Origin: Ensifer sp. BR816
GTDB taxonomy: Bacteria > Pseudomonadota > Alphaproteobacteria > Rhizobiales > Rhizobiaceae
Assembly: GCF_000378985.1 (NCBI RefSeq)
Contig: NZ_KB905370.1
Span: 248,001 to 312,000, forward strand
DNA length: 64,000 bases
Reading direction: 5' to 3'
Part shown: positions 1-7,747 of the stretch, one piece after another
Layout: each line of letters opens with the position of its first letter
How positions within the stretch are numbered: the first letter of the stretch is position 1
Translations under genes and position numbers: made by a program
Notes under the pieces: model-generated
The model's input: only the letters and a program-made list of their open reading frames with translations
What the model was told of the DNA's origin: nothing
Database searches by the model: none

Positions 1-381
1 TTCGCCCTGGACGGTATCGGTCTCGCCCTGGACCTTCGCCGCGAGCTTGAAGCGCCAGCCGCCTTCCATGGTGAGGTTCGTCTTGAACCGGTAGACGCCG
101 GGTTCCGTCGAGGAGAGGGGCTCGACCGAGGTGGTCATCGCCTCCATGCCTTCCGGTGCCATGTCCAGACGGGTGGTGAAGATCACCGCGTCGGAAACGG
201 GTTTTTCGGTCCGCTTGTCGACCAGGCGGACGGCGACTGTGGCTCCCGGTCCGTGGGCGACCTCGGACTGGACGAGCTGGAACTCGTAGTCCGTGGCAGC
301 CGCGAAGGAAGTGATTGTGGAGGCCAGCGCGATGGCCAGGGAAGTGAGGATTCCCCTCGGGGAAAAAATGTTCTTGATCAT
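1..381 (-). CDS. FixH/YtkA-like periplasmic protein, C-terminus off the window
   Basis: An open frame starts at an ATG at 379-381 and runs through base 1 without a stop, giving 127 codons in the window. The translation starts with a signal-peptide-like stretch (MIKNIFSPRG, then a hydrophobic run to FAAA) followed by a beta-rich segment with VRLVDKRTEKPVSDA and TTRLDMAPEGMEAM. This pattern is that of the FixH/YtkA-like domain found next to RND heavy-metal pumps. It is the last of a minus-strand run after the Rieske and Cys-containing genes. In related copper clusters this family usually sits just before a CusB-type adaptor, so an RND system may lie beyond the left edge; that is inference. It is partial because of the window edge, not because of damage. 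Confidence 0.7.
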   Translation of the reverse strand, partial: MIKNIFSPRGILTSLAIALASTITSFAAATDYEFQLVQSEVAHGPGATVAVRLVDKRTEKPVSDAVIFTTRLDMAPEGMEAMTTSVEPLSSTEPGVYRFKTNLTMEGGWRFKLAAKVQGETDTVQGE

Positions 382-491
382 ACGAAATCTCACCTGGACG
401 GGCAGCTCGGCCACGTCTTTGAAACAAAAAGGATAGTCGGACACGCGCCGCCGTCGGGCGGAGCGAATTTCTGCGGTCCAACGTGGTGAGA

Positions 492-896
492 TCAGGCTTT
501 GGGAGGTCGGGCGGGCGGCTCTACTATTGCCGACGGAAGATGGCTATCGTGGAGGGAACCATGTGAGAGCTCGAGCGATGCAAGGTCGATGCGCCAACCG
601 TCAGCCTTGTACTCATGCGCCAAGATCGTCGAGGAGCATATCAGTGCAAGAGGGCACGCGCTTCCGCAGCGGTTCTTCTGCGCCGGCTGTTCCTCCGGGC
701 AATCGGACATGTCTTCGACGCCGTCCATGCCCGCCATCGCTTCCATCTTCATGTCGGATGAAAGCGCCATGGCGCTCGCGGCCGTGCCAACGCTCACGGG
801 ACCGATCACGACACCGAGCAGCGCCAACAGACAAAGGAAGCGCCGGAGCGCGACGACAGCGAACATGCGCATAGGCTTGCATAGGTTGGGGACCAT
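492..896 (-). CDS. small secreted Cys/Met-containing protein of a metal-resistance cluster
   Basis: This 134-residue protein has an N-terminal hydrophobic signal (FLCLLALLGVVIGPVSVGTA), a Met-rich stretch (SSDMKMEAMAGMDGVEDM), four Cys residues around DCPEE, NRCGSACP and LIC, and a Pro-rich end (EPPARPPKA). The composition suggests an exported metal-binding protein, but I do not recognise a named family. It lies between the Rieske gene and the FixH-like gene on the same strand with gaps of 56 and 110 bases, so co-transcription is likely. Its layout (signal, Met/His-rich part, Cys pair, short PP-R-PP tail) resembles the protein at 5573-5953. The start could instead be the Met codons at 872 or 866. 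Confidence 0.6.
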   Translation of the reverse strand: MVPNLCKPMRMFAVVALRRFLCLLALLGVVIGPVSVGTAASAMALSSDMKMEAMAGMDGVEDMSDCPEEQPAQKNRCGSACPLALICSSTILAHEYKADGWRIDLASLELSHGSLHDSHLPSAIVEPPARPPKA

Positions 897-952
897 TGGA
901 AGTCACTCACGGAAAGTTGCGACCGACGGCCGCACTCTCTCCCTTCCCAAAG

Positions 953-1555
953 CTAACCCTTGACGACCTGTCCTATCCGAACCACGCTTTCGGAAGTGAA
1001 TTCGAAGTGGGGAATGGCGAGATTCTCGGGCGCTGGTCCCTTTCGGACGCGGCCAGCGGTATCATAGTGGGACCCGTGGCAGGGACAGAACCAGCCGCCG
1101 AAATCGCCCGCTTGTCCAATGGGCACGCAGCCCAAGTGCGTGCAGACACCGATCATCACGATCCAGTTCTCCCGGCCCTCCCCGGCAGAACGAGCAAGAT
1201 CGGTCGCCGGTTGATCATCGGCAAGGTTGGCGTTGCGCGCCACGGGGTCCTTCAGGTCGTCGAGTGCCGTCGCCTTCGCCGCCTCGATCTCCTGCCGGGT
1301 CCGGTTGCGGATGAAAACCGGGCGGCCGCGCCACTTCACGGTCAATGACATACCTTCGACGAGCGAGGACACATCCACCTCGATGGACGCCAACGCGAGC
1401 GTCGACGCGTCGGGGCGCATTACGTCGATGAACGGCCAGGTCGCGGCCCCGGCACCCACCAGGCCCGCCATTCCGGTCACCAGATAGAGAAAGTCCCGTC
1501 GGGTGGGTTCCACCGTGCCGTTCTCAGGCGCGGGAGATGCAACCATGTCACTCAT
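953..1555 (-). CDS. petA: Rieske iron-sulfur protein (ubiquinol-cytochrome c reductase subunit type)
   Basis: This 200-residue protein has a twin-arginine-like N-terminus ([15 protein letters not shown]) that also forms the membrane anchor, followed by a Rieske domain. Both cluster-binding boxes are present: CTHLGC at residues 138-143 and CPCHGS at 157-162, giving the two Cys and two His ligands of a 2Fe-2S centre. In the bc1 complex this subunit passes electrons from quinol to cytochrome c1. No cytochrome b or c1 gene is adjacent; the neighbours are metal-resistance genes. It may therefore be a second, accessory copy used by another quinol-linked periplasmic system or as a replacement for a metal-damaged subunit. 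The length is normal for the family. Confidence 0.9.
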   Translation of the reverse strand: MSDMVASPAPENGTVEPTRRDFLYLVTGMAGLVGAGAATWPFIDVMRPDASTLALASIEVDVSSLVEGMSLTVKWRGRPVFIRNRTRQEIEAAKATALDDLKDPVARNANLADDQPATDLARSAGEGRENWIVMIGVCTHLGCVPIGQAGDFGGWFCPCHGSHYDTAGRVRKGPAPENLAIPHFEFTSESVVRIGQVVKG

Positions 1556-1709
1556 CGCTGCTTCGCAGTCGAAAAAAGGTTCGGCCGCCTTCCGTATGCA
1601 TCATTGCACCGAGCTTACGCGCCCGGCACAAAAAGAGAAATAGCAAACCAATCAGGCAATGCGGCTGACGCCACTAATCGGCGCTCGTGCGGCCGGAATA
1701 GTCCTATTT

Positions 1710-2459
1710 TCAAGATGGCGGCCCGCCAAACATCCTCCCGATGACATCATCGCAATGGGACTCGAAACACCGGCCATGGCTGAGCACAATGCGCTCCGGC
1801 CGCCAAGAACGGATTTTCGCGAACGCTGCCTCGGCCCTTCGCCGCTGCAACAGCAGGGGCAGCCGCATGCCAAAGAATATCTGCCCGCGGGGATGGTACA
1901 TTCCGCTGAGTTTCGTTGCCGTTCGCCAGGGCTCGGGCATCTTGTCCAGCTCGATGTTGATGATCGTGTCCGTCAGGATCAGTGTCTTCGAGGTCTTGTG
2001 GTAGAAGATGAACTCCTTGAAATATCCGCCCGGGAACAGCGTCTGGTCGATGTCTTGCCGCCATTCCTCGGGCGGATCGGGATAGAGGTCACGCGCGAAC
2101 GTGACGTCGATGTGCCGGGCGCGCGCCCTCTGACGCACCCGCGGCGAGGCCCAGGTGATCGCATAGGGGAAGACTTTCGACCACTCCCCGATATGGGCGT
2201 AGTGAAATTGGTTGGGCGAAACGAGGTGACCGATGGCGCCCATCCGCTGTAGCTCGCCTGCAAGCGCCTCGTCGAATTTGATCGGCGAGTGCAGGAACAG
2301 ATCACCATTCGAGAGGCGCACGACCGTCATCCGGGTCGTGAAAGGCAGCGGCAGCCTGACCCCGCCCACGGTCAGGTACTCGAATGGTCCATCGACTATT
2401 CCGATGTCCGGCCCCATGGGCTTGTATACGTTGACCGGCTCGTAGAGAGAGGCACCCAC
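1710..2459 (-). CDS. DUF4336 family protein, metallo-beta-lactamase-like fold
   Basis: This 249-residue soluble protein begins MGASLYEPVNVYKPMGPDIG and contains LPFTTRMTVVRLSNGDLFLHSPI, SPNQFHYAHIGEWSKVFP and a late LSHGRCFE. This pattern is typical of DUF4336, a group related to metallo-beta-lactamase hydrolases but with an altered metal site. Its reaction is unknown. It heads a minus-strand group, 154 bases upstream of the Rieske gene, and is divergent from the copper chaperone gene at 2648. Members of this family often turn up in metal and oxidative-stress clusters, which suits this position. No signal peptide is visible. Confidence 0.75.
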   Translation of the reverse strand: MGASLYEPVNVYKPMGPDIGIVDGPFEYLTVGGVRLPLPFTTRMTVVRLSNGDLFLHSPIKFDEALAGELQRMGAIGHLVSPNQFHYAHIGEWSKVFPYAITWASPRVRQRARARHIDVTFARDLYPDPPEEWRQDIDQTLFPGGYFKEFIFYHKTSKTLILTDTIINIELDKMPEPWRTATKLSGMYHPRGQIFFGMRLPLLLQRRRAEAAFAKIRSWRPERIVLSHGRCFESHCDDVIGRMFGGPPS

Positions 2460-2590
2460 AGGTCATCTCCTAGCTTCTTGCTGGAGTATGTCTGATCGCG
2501 GGACGTCTGCAACGGTGGTCGGAGCAGCGATCATCAGACGTCGTCGTCGTCCGTGGTCCTCATTCTGAAAAATTCGCTGCGGAACTCTTG

Positions 2591-2611
2591 ACCCTGCCCC
2601 CGTTGCAAGCT
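2591..2611 (+). promoter_or_regulatory. candidate CueR/HmrR-type copper operator
   Basis: The sequence ACCCTGCC-N5-TGCAAGCT is an imperfect dyad that resembles the MerR-family copper operator of rhizobia (ACCTTGCC-N5-GGCAAGGT). A TTGACC that could act as -35 overlaps its left edge at 2588-2593. A -10 at MerR-type 19-base spacing would be CACATT (2613-2618), which is weak. The site is about 40 bases before the CopZ-type gene. This is seen similarity plus inference; no MerR regulator is present in the window. Confidence 0.4.
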
Positions 2612-2647
2612 CCACATTCGGTCAAGTCGGATCAAAGGAAACTTCAA

Positions 2648-2869
2648 ATGTATCATCTCAACGTAGAAGACATGACCTGCGGACACTGCGTCGGCGCGGT
2701 CGAGCATGCCGTCAAAGCCGTCGACCCGAACGCCAAGGTGGCCGTCGATCTCGAGGCGAAGACCGCGTCCATCGATTCCGAGGTTGGATCCGATGTGTTC
2801 ATTGCCGCGATCGAGGAGGCTGGTTATCGGGCGTCCTTCAAGAAGTCCTGCTGCAGCCACGTCGCGTAG
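2648..2869 (+). CDS. copZ: CopZ-like heavy-metal-associated (HMA) domain copper chaperone
   Basis: This 73-residue protein is a single ferredoxin-like HMA domain with the MTCGHC metal-binding motif near the N-terminus and a second Cys pair close to the end (KKSCCSHVA). It binds Cu(I) through the CxxC pair and passes it to a P-type ATPase or regulator in the cytoplasm. I chose the ATG at 2648 because AAAGGA lies just upstream and because the domain starts there; an upstream start at 2588 would add non-homologous residues that overlap the likely promoter. No Cu-ATPase gene is in the window. Confidence 0.9.
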   Translation: MYHLNVEDMTCGHCVGAVEHAVKAVDPNAKVAVDLEAKTASIDSEVGSDVFIAAIEEAGYRASFKKSCCSHVA

Positions 2870-2996
2870 CATCGACGATCTGCAAGACACGCGGCGCCAA
2901 GGCGGCGCGTGTGATCGGCAAATGATGGAAAGGTAACGAGCAGAACGTAACAAACGAATCCAGCTCGGAAAAGGCCCTTCAGTGATCCGCGGTGGC

Positions 2997-3515
2997 TCAG
3001 CGCCCGTAGCCTCGCAGTTCGTTGTACCGCTTGACCTGTTCTTCCTTCAGAATCCGCATCATCCGCAGATGGGCCGCGAGGTGGACGTAGCGCAGGTTTG
3101 CCCGGATCGCTTCGATCTTCCGAAGTCGCGCACGAAGACCGTGCTGGTCGATCGGACCGTCCCGGAAGCCGATCTCCAGCGCCATTTCGGCAGCTATCAG
3201 CCTCTTTCCCTCGAGAACGGCGTCCTCTCGCATCGTCTGGAAAATGCGCTGCGTCGAGGCCTCCTGATCTGCGCTCAAGCCAATATGGCGCTTCATTTCG
3301 AGGATATGCGAGGGACCCGGAACGCCGTTCAGCTCGGCCGCCTTCGCCAGCCCCCACCCTCCTCCTCTTTCCAGCTCGGCGACATCCTCCGCCGAAAGGC
3401 TCTTGATTTCACGCAGCTCCTGCCCGGCATAGGGCGAATGGTGTACGTGCTCTCCATCGGCCGCCGCCGACAATGGCAGTAGCACGGCAAGGAGCGCAAG
3501 CAGTTGGTACTTCAT
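2997..3515 (-). CDS. Spy/CpxP-like periplasmic metal-sensing protein
   Basis: Starting at the ATG at 3515, this is a 172-residue protein with a clear signal peptide (MKYQLLALLAVLLPLSAAADG), a His-containing mature start (EHVHHSPY) and a long amphipathic alpha-helical body rich in Arg, Glu and Met. This is the layout of the LTXXQ/Spy and CnrX-like heavy-metal resistance group, which are periplasmic chaperones or metal sensors. An upstream extension to 3701 runs through the divergent gene and is not used. The gene is divergent from a Crp/Fnr regulator, and a Crp/Fnr-type box lies 58 bases upstream of its start (see 3573-3588). Confidence 0.7.
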   Translation of the reverse strand: MKYQLLALLAVLLPLSAAADGEHVHHSPYAGQELREIKSLSAEDVAELERGGGWGLAKAAELNGVPGPSHILEMKRHIGLSADQEASTQRIFQTMREDAVLEGKRLIAAEMALEIGFRDGPIDQHGLRARLRKIEAIRANLRYVHLAAHLRMMRILKEEQVKRYNELRGYGR

Positions 3516-3572
3516 GATTGCCATCCGACTGTTTCGACTGCCCGGAGCTTGCCAGCTAGCGGGCATCTCGGG

Positions 3573-3588
3573 CATGATAGCTATCATG
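3573..3588. promoter_or_regulatory. perfect 16-bp palindrome matching a Crp/Fnr-family box
   Basis: CATGATAGCTATCATG is a perfect inverted repeat with the core TGAT-N4-ATCA, the spacing and core of FNR-type boxes (TTGAT-N4-ATCAA). It overlaps the likely start codon of the Crp/Fnr gene and its centre is about 65 bases from the start of the divergent Spy-like gene. It is well placed to repress the regulator's own gene while activating the divergent one. The role is inferred from position. Confidence 0.6.
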
Positions 3589-4122
3589 TCCGAGAGCACT
3601 ATCGATTGCCTGCGGCCGAAGGCGGTGGCCTCCAAGACTTTCGAGAGGGGCAGACACCTCTTCCACCGCAACGACCCGGTACGCGCCATGTTCCTGGTCA
3701 CCGCCGGGTGCGTGCATCTCGTCCGCTACCAGGCGGACGGGAGCGCCGCAGTGCTACAGCGGTCCGGAGCGGCGTCCGTCCTTGCCGAAGCCTCCGTGTT
3801 TTCCGAGCGCTATCATTGCGACGCCGTCGCAACAACAACCACCCGCGCGCTGCTCGTGCCGATTGCCGAGATCCGGCACCTGCTGGACCATGATCCGGCC
3901 TTCGCGCGGGAGTGGACGATCCATCTTTCGCGTGAGCTGCAGAGCGCGAGGAAGCGGGCGGAGATCGCCGCCCTGCGCACGGTGAGCGACCGGCTCAACG
4001 CGTGGATTACATGGAACGACGGCAGGGTCCCGGCCAAAGGTCACTGGCGGGGATTGGCGGAAGAGATTGGCGTCTCCCCGGAGGCCTTGTATCGCGAAAT
4101 GTCCAAGCGGCGGCGTTTGTGA
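3586..4122 (+). CDS. Crp/Fnr family transcriptional regulator
   Basis: From the ATG at 3586 this is 178 residues: a cyclic-nucleotide-binding-like beta roll (FERGRHLFHRNDPVRAMFLVTAGCVHLVRY), the long dimer helix (REWTIHLSRELQSARKRAEIAALRTVSDRL) and a short winged helix-turn-helix at the end (HWRGLAEEIGVSPEALYREM). It lacks the N-terminal Cys cluster of Fnr, so the effector is unknown; single Cys residues at CLRP, GCVH and YHCD could sense metal or redox. A start at 3574 is also possible, since both ATGs lie in the palindromic box. Similar short Crp-like proteins are common in copper clusters of rhizobia. Confidence 0.75.
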   Translation: MSESTIDCLRPKAVASKTFERGRHLFHRNDPVRAMFLVTAGCVHLVRYQADGSAAVLQRSGAASVLAEASVFSERYHCDAVATTTTRALLVPIAEIRHLLDHDPAFAREWTIHLSRELQSARKRAEIAALRTVSDRLNAWITWNDGRVPAKGHWRGLAEEIGVSPEALYREMSKRRRL

Positions 4123-4383
4123 ACTTCCGCTTCCTAAGCGACACAATACGATCATCGAGCACAGAACGGGGACAAGACTGCGCGGACAGACACCGCTCTG
4201 GCATTGCCGTTCTTCGCACCTGTAGGCCAAAGCGCGCAACGTGGCCTACAGGCGGTCTGCCGGTCGGTCTCATTTCCTCCGGAGACTGTGCCTCGATAAT
4301 CCTTTTGCAGGCGTCGTCTACGCGTAACCGTGCCCCTGGCTTCGGACAATATCGTCATCGCGGCGATGCCTCGACCCGATGTT

Positions 4384-5079
4384 CTAGTCCGGTGCGACCG
4401 CCGCCGCGATATCGGCTTTGTCGCGCAGAACAAAGACGGCGATCAGGAAAGCCTGAGCCAGCACCAGAGCGTAGGCGGCGAGAATGACCGCACACGAAAC
4501 GACAAAATTGAGCTGCGGCGCAGCGCCGAGCACGACGGGCACGCTCCAGGAAACGGCGGAGACGACACCACAGCCGATCAACGTCACCTTCGCCCTCGGC
4601 CTCAGTCCCGCCAGGAGCTGCATTCCGATCCGGCGACGCAGGAACGGCAGGACGAGCCGGTGAATGGCAAGGCCATTGATCGACAGGATGGCGACGATGG
4701 TGATCTTGGCCCAGATTTTCGGATTCATCAGCTTTTCCGGTTCGCTCACCTGATAGAGCAGAAGGAAGCCAGCACCGGAGATCCACAGCAACAGGAGACC
4801 CAAGGCGACAAAACGGCTGACCCACTCGATGTTGCCGACAAGGTCTGCGGTCATGGTCATACGGCGATACCGCGCCAGAAGCAGATCAAGAAAGACGGCT
4901 CCGCCAAACCCGATGATCAGGCCGGCAAAATGAAGGAGTCTCAGGAAGGTGCGCGCATAGGATAGAAGGGTTGTCGGCGGCAGCAGTGGCACGAAAGACG
5001 ACAACGAATCCAGACCACTCAATTTCAACTCCTCCAAAAAGGCGCGCACGAACGCGCACGCGCCTCGGACCGAGGGCAT
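4384..5079 (-). CDS. integral membrane protein of unknown function
   Basis: The product of about 231 residues has roughly five hydrophobic segments (for example LLHFAGLIIGFGGAVFLDLLL, WVSRFVALGLLLLWISGAGFLLL and FVVSCAVILAAYALVLAQAFLIAVFVL) linked by Arg-rich loops. I do not recognise a named family; the topology recalls CopD/DUF2214-type inner-membrane proteins often found near copper genes. The ATG at 5079 is used; the frame remains open to a GTG at 5094. It stands alone between the Crp/Fnr gene, which it converges on, and a gene-poor stretch. Confidence 0.55.
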   Translation of the reverse strand: MPSVRGACAFVRAFLEELKLSGLDSLSSFVPLLPPTTLLSYARTFLRLLHFAGLIIGFGGAVFLDLLLARYRRMTMTADLVGNIEWVSRFVALGLLLLWISGAGFLLLYQVSEPEKLMNPKIWAKITIVAILSINGLAIHRLVLPFLRRRIGMQLLAGLRPRAKVTLIGCGVVSAVSWSVPVVLGAAPQLNFVVSCAVILAAYALVLAQAFLIAVFVLRDKADIAAAVAPD

Positions 5080-5572
5080 GCCAATGCGCACCACCGTTAA
5101 CTTGGGTAATCACAGTGAAACGCCGTCGAAGCGATTCCGACAGCATCGACGTCCTTCTATTTAAAGGTGAATGTCCCAGTCAAGTATGAAAAGTAGCTAA
5201 TTAAGTGACGCGCATAAGATGATGCATTTGGCCCATCTTACGGCCTCCATAAACCGCGACCACAGTCACACCTAATGCAAGCTGGGACTGGCGATCAGTG
5301 ACAGACCTTCCTTTGCGAAAGCATCGACCTCGATGCAAAGGTGGCCATGAAAACAAGGCCTTCGGGATGCCAGTGGGGCCCAAGCCTAAATCTTCACCAG
5401 CATGGCCGTCGTGTACATGAAGGCGGCGCCGACGGCGATTCCCCTATGACTAGACTCTGGTCAGGCTGCTGGGTCGAGTTTGGCGCTGTGGTTGCGCCAC
5501 ACTATCGACGCGAATCGCGTGTTGATACGAGTTGACAATTGACAACTTCGGGACCGATGGTAGTCCTCAGGC
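5080..5572. other. stretch without a convincing gene
   Basis: I see no intact gene here. On the minus strand short fragments read like membrane-protein pieces (GIAVGAAFMYTTAMLVKI ending at a stop near 5389, and ALGVTVVAVYGGRKMG near 5230) in frames that do not join, so this may be decayed coding sequence. A TTGACA occurs at 5532-5537 before the gene at 5573, but no good -10 follows it. Confidence 0.35.
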
Positions 5573-5953
5573 ATGGGTATGTTTCGAATCACATTGCAAA
5601 AGATGTTGGTTCTGCTCCGCTTGGCGATTGTCATGTCGCTGACGGTTTACTCGTTGCCGACTGCCTCTGCCGCCATGCATGGCGCTTGGTCCCATTCGGA
5701 AGTTGCTCAGTCCGACGATCATCATCATGAGATGGCGAGCGGTGGGCATTCGCATGGCGATCAGAAATCCTCTCCGGACGACGCTCAGAAGCTTGTGAAG
5801 ACCGAGTGCTGCAAGGGCTTCTGCGTCAGCATGGCGATTGTTGCTGAAGCCGACTCGGTCGCTGGACCGCGCGTAGCCTCCATCCGCGAGTTCGTCGACG
5901 ACGCCCACACGATGGGCGAACTCCCACCGCTGCACCGTCCCCCGAATATCTGA
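5573..5953 (+). CDS. small exported His-rich protein with Cys pair
   Basis: This 126-residue protein has an N-terminal hydrophobic signal (LLRLAIVMSLTVYSLPTASA), a His-rich stretch (SDDHHHEMASGGHSHGD), a Cys cluster (TECCKGFC) and a Pro-rich tail (ELPPLHRPPNI). These features suggest periplasmic metal binding or delivery. I know of no named family. It lies 92 bases upstream of the lipoprotein that begins the copper-resistance operon and on the same strand. Its plan resembles the divergent protein at 492-896. The start could also be the Met at 5579. Confidence 0.6.
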   Translation: MGMFRITLQKMLVLLRLAIVMSLTVYSLPTASAAMHGAWSHSEVAQSDDHHHEMASGGHSHGDQKSSPDDAQKLVKTECCKGFCVSMAIVAEADSVAGPRVASIREFVDDAHTMGELPPLHRPPNI

Positions 5954-6045
5954 GTAGGTAAAACCGCTCCTCGCGGAACGAATCCGTGCGTTTGTGGGCG
6001 TGATTTGCGCTCCAGCGCCGCTGCAATTCCTATTCGGATATAACC

Positions 6046-6273
6046 ATGAGACCTTTGTTTTTCGTGGTCGCATTGCCGCTTTTCGCAAGCGGATGCGCTA
6101 CCACATTGCCTCCCGATGTCATTGCTTCAGGCGACCTCGCCACCTCCCAGGTCGGAGTCCGCCCTATCAGATATACGAGCCCGGTCTCGGGCTACACCCA
6201 CCGTGTCCCGGTCGATCCCAAGCCGTGGCGCAATCAGAATGACGTGCAGGCTCCCGAAGGAGACGCGTCATGA
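6046..6273 (+). CDS. small lipoprotein at the head of the copper operon
   Basis: This 75-residue protein has a lipoprotein signal (MRPLFFVVALPLFASGC, lipobox ASGC) and a short mature part with TSPVSGYTHRVPVDPKPWRNQND. No family is recognised. Its last codons overlap the start of the TolC-like gene (ATGA overlap at 6270-6273), so the two are translationally coupled. It may be an accessory lipoprotein of the outer-membrane channel, but that rests only on position. Confidence 0.65.
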   Translation: MRPLFFVVALPLFASGCATTLPPDVIASGDLATSQVGVRPIRYTSPVSGYTHRVPVDPKPWRNQNDVQAPEGDAS

Positions 6274-7733
6274 TCAGAGCCAAGATGAAACTCGCTGCGA
6301 CGCTCGTCTTGCCGCTGGTACTCGGCGGTTGCGTTTCCACGACCGAGTACGCAGCGAAGGATGCCGGGTTTTCCTTGGTCAAGGGCAAGACCGCTGAGGC
6401 TGCGGGCAAGCAGACGGTCTGGGTACAGAACCAGCAGCAGGCCCGCATCGTCTCCGACCGCGTGAAGACGCTGATGGCGAAGAAGACCATCGACGTCGAA
6501 ACCGCCGTCCAGGTCGCTCTGCTCAACAACAAGGGGCTGCAGGCCGCCTATGCCGATCTTGGAGACTCGGCTGCCGACGCCTGGCAGTCGACAATGCTTG
6601 TCAATCCGACGGTCGCCATTGGCCTCAACGGTATCGGAGCGCCGGGGATCGAGGCATTCAGGTCCGTCGAGGGTGTGATTGCAAATAACATCCTGGCGCT
6701 CGCCACGCGCGAGCGCGATATCGCCATCGCCGACACCCGGTTCCGGCAGGCGCAGTTGAACGCCGCGCTGCGCACCCTGCAGCTCGCTGCAGACACGCGT
6801 CGCGCCTGGATCAATGCCGTCGCCGCCTGGGAGACGGTCGGTCAGCTCAACCAGGCGCAGGCGGCGGCCGACGCCGCCTCGGAACTCGCCCAGAAGCTCG
6901 GCGAGACCGGAGCCATGACGAAGGGCTCCCAGGCTCGCGAGCACGTCTTCTACGCCGAGCTGGCAGGACAGTCTGCGAAGGTGCGGTTGGAGGCCCGGCT
7001 CGCCAAGGAAGAGCTGACGCGGTTGATGGGGGTCTGGGGCTCGGACATCGACTACCACGTGCCGAACCGCCTGCCGTCCCTGCCGAAGGGTCTGATGAAG
7101 CGCGATCTGATCGAGGCGGAAGCGTTGCAACGCCGTGTCGATCTCCAGATGGCGAAACTTGACCTCGAAGCGACAGCCAAATCCTACAAGCTGACGGAAG
7201 CAACCCGTTACGTCACTGACCTCGAACTCCTGACCGGCTTCGAGACCGAAAGGGAAAAGGAAGACGGCAACGTCGAGACCGAGACGACAGGCATTGCCGA
7301 ACTCGAATTCGTCATTCCAATCTTCGACAGCGGCAGGGCCCGCATGCGCAAGGCGGAACTGGCTTACATGCGGTCGGCGAACCTGCTGGCGGAAAAGGCG
7401 GTCAACGTCCGCTCGGAGGCCCGCTCCGCCTACCAGGCTTACCGCGCCAACTACGATATCGCCCGGCACTACCGGAACAGCGTCGTGCCGCTGCGGACCA
7501 AGATCGAAGAGGAATCCCTCCTCACCTACAACGCGATGATCACCAACACCTTCGAACTGCTCGCCGATAGCCGCGACAAGGTCAACTCGATCCTGCTTGC
7601 CGTCAACGCCAAGCGCGATTTCTGGCTGGCCGAGGCCAATCTCGCCCCCGCCATCTATGGCGGCGGCGCAGGAGCGGCTTCCGGCGAAACGGAAGTCGCG
7701 GCAGCCGCCGAGAGCGGCGGCGGCGGCCACTGA
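6270..7733 (+). CDS. TolC/CusC-family outer-membrane efflux lipoprotein
   Basis: This 487-residue protein has a lipobox (LVLGGC, Cys near residue 21) and two long coiled, Ala/Gln/Glu-rich alpha-helical repeats: TAVQVALLNNKGLQAAYADLGDS and ARSAYQAYRANYDIARHY. This is the structure of the outer-membrane channel of RND-type efflux systems. It would provide the exit duct for a tripartite copper pump whose adaptor and pump genes are not in the window. It overlaps the preceding lipoprotein gene by four bases and is followed 14 bases later by the multicopper oxidase. An internal Met at codon 6 could also start it. Confidence 0.88.
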   Translation: MIRAKMKLAATLVLPLVLGGCVSTTEYAAKDAGFSLVKGKTAEAAGKQTVWVQNQQQARIVSDRVKTLMAKKTIDVETAVQVALLNNKGLQAAYADLGDSAADAWQSTMLVNPTVAIGLNGIGAPGIEAFRSVEGVIANNILALATRERDIAIADTRFRQAQLNAALRTLQLAADTRRAWINAVAAWETVGQLNQAQAAADAASELAQKLGETGAMTKGSQAREHVFYAELAGQSAKVRLEARLAKEELTRLMGVWGSDIDYHVPNRLPSLPKGLMKRDLIEAEALQRRVDLQMAKLDLEATAKSYKLTEATRYVTDLELLTGFETEREKEDGNVETETTGIAELEFVIPIFDSGRARMRKAELAYMRSANLLAEKAVNVRSEARSAYQAYRANYDIARHYRNSVVPLRTKIEEESLLTYNAMITNTFELLADSRDKVNSILLAVNAKRDFWLAEANLAPAIYGGGAGAASGETEVAAAAESGGGGH

Positions 7734-7747
7734 GAAAGGAACAGACG

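Noticed and set aside
5201..5383. 60-codon minus-strand frame with a hydrophobic-looking end
   Set aside because: No start signal, no full membrane helix; treated as possible decay.
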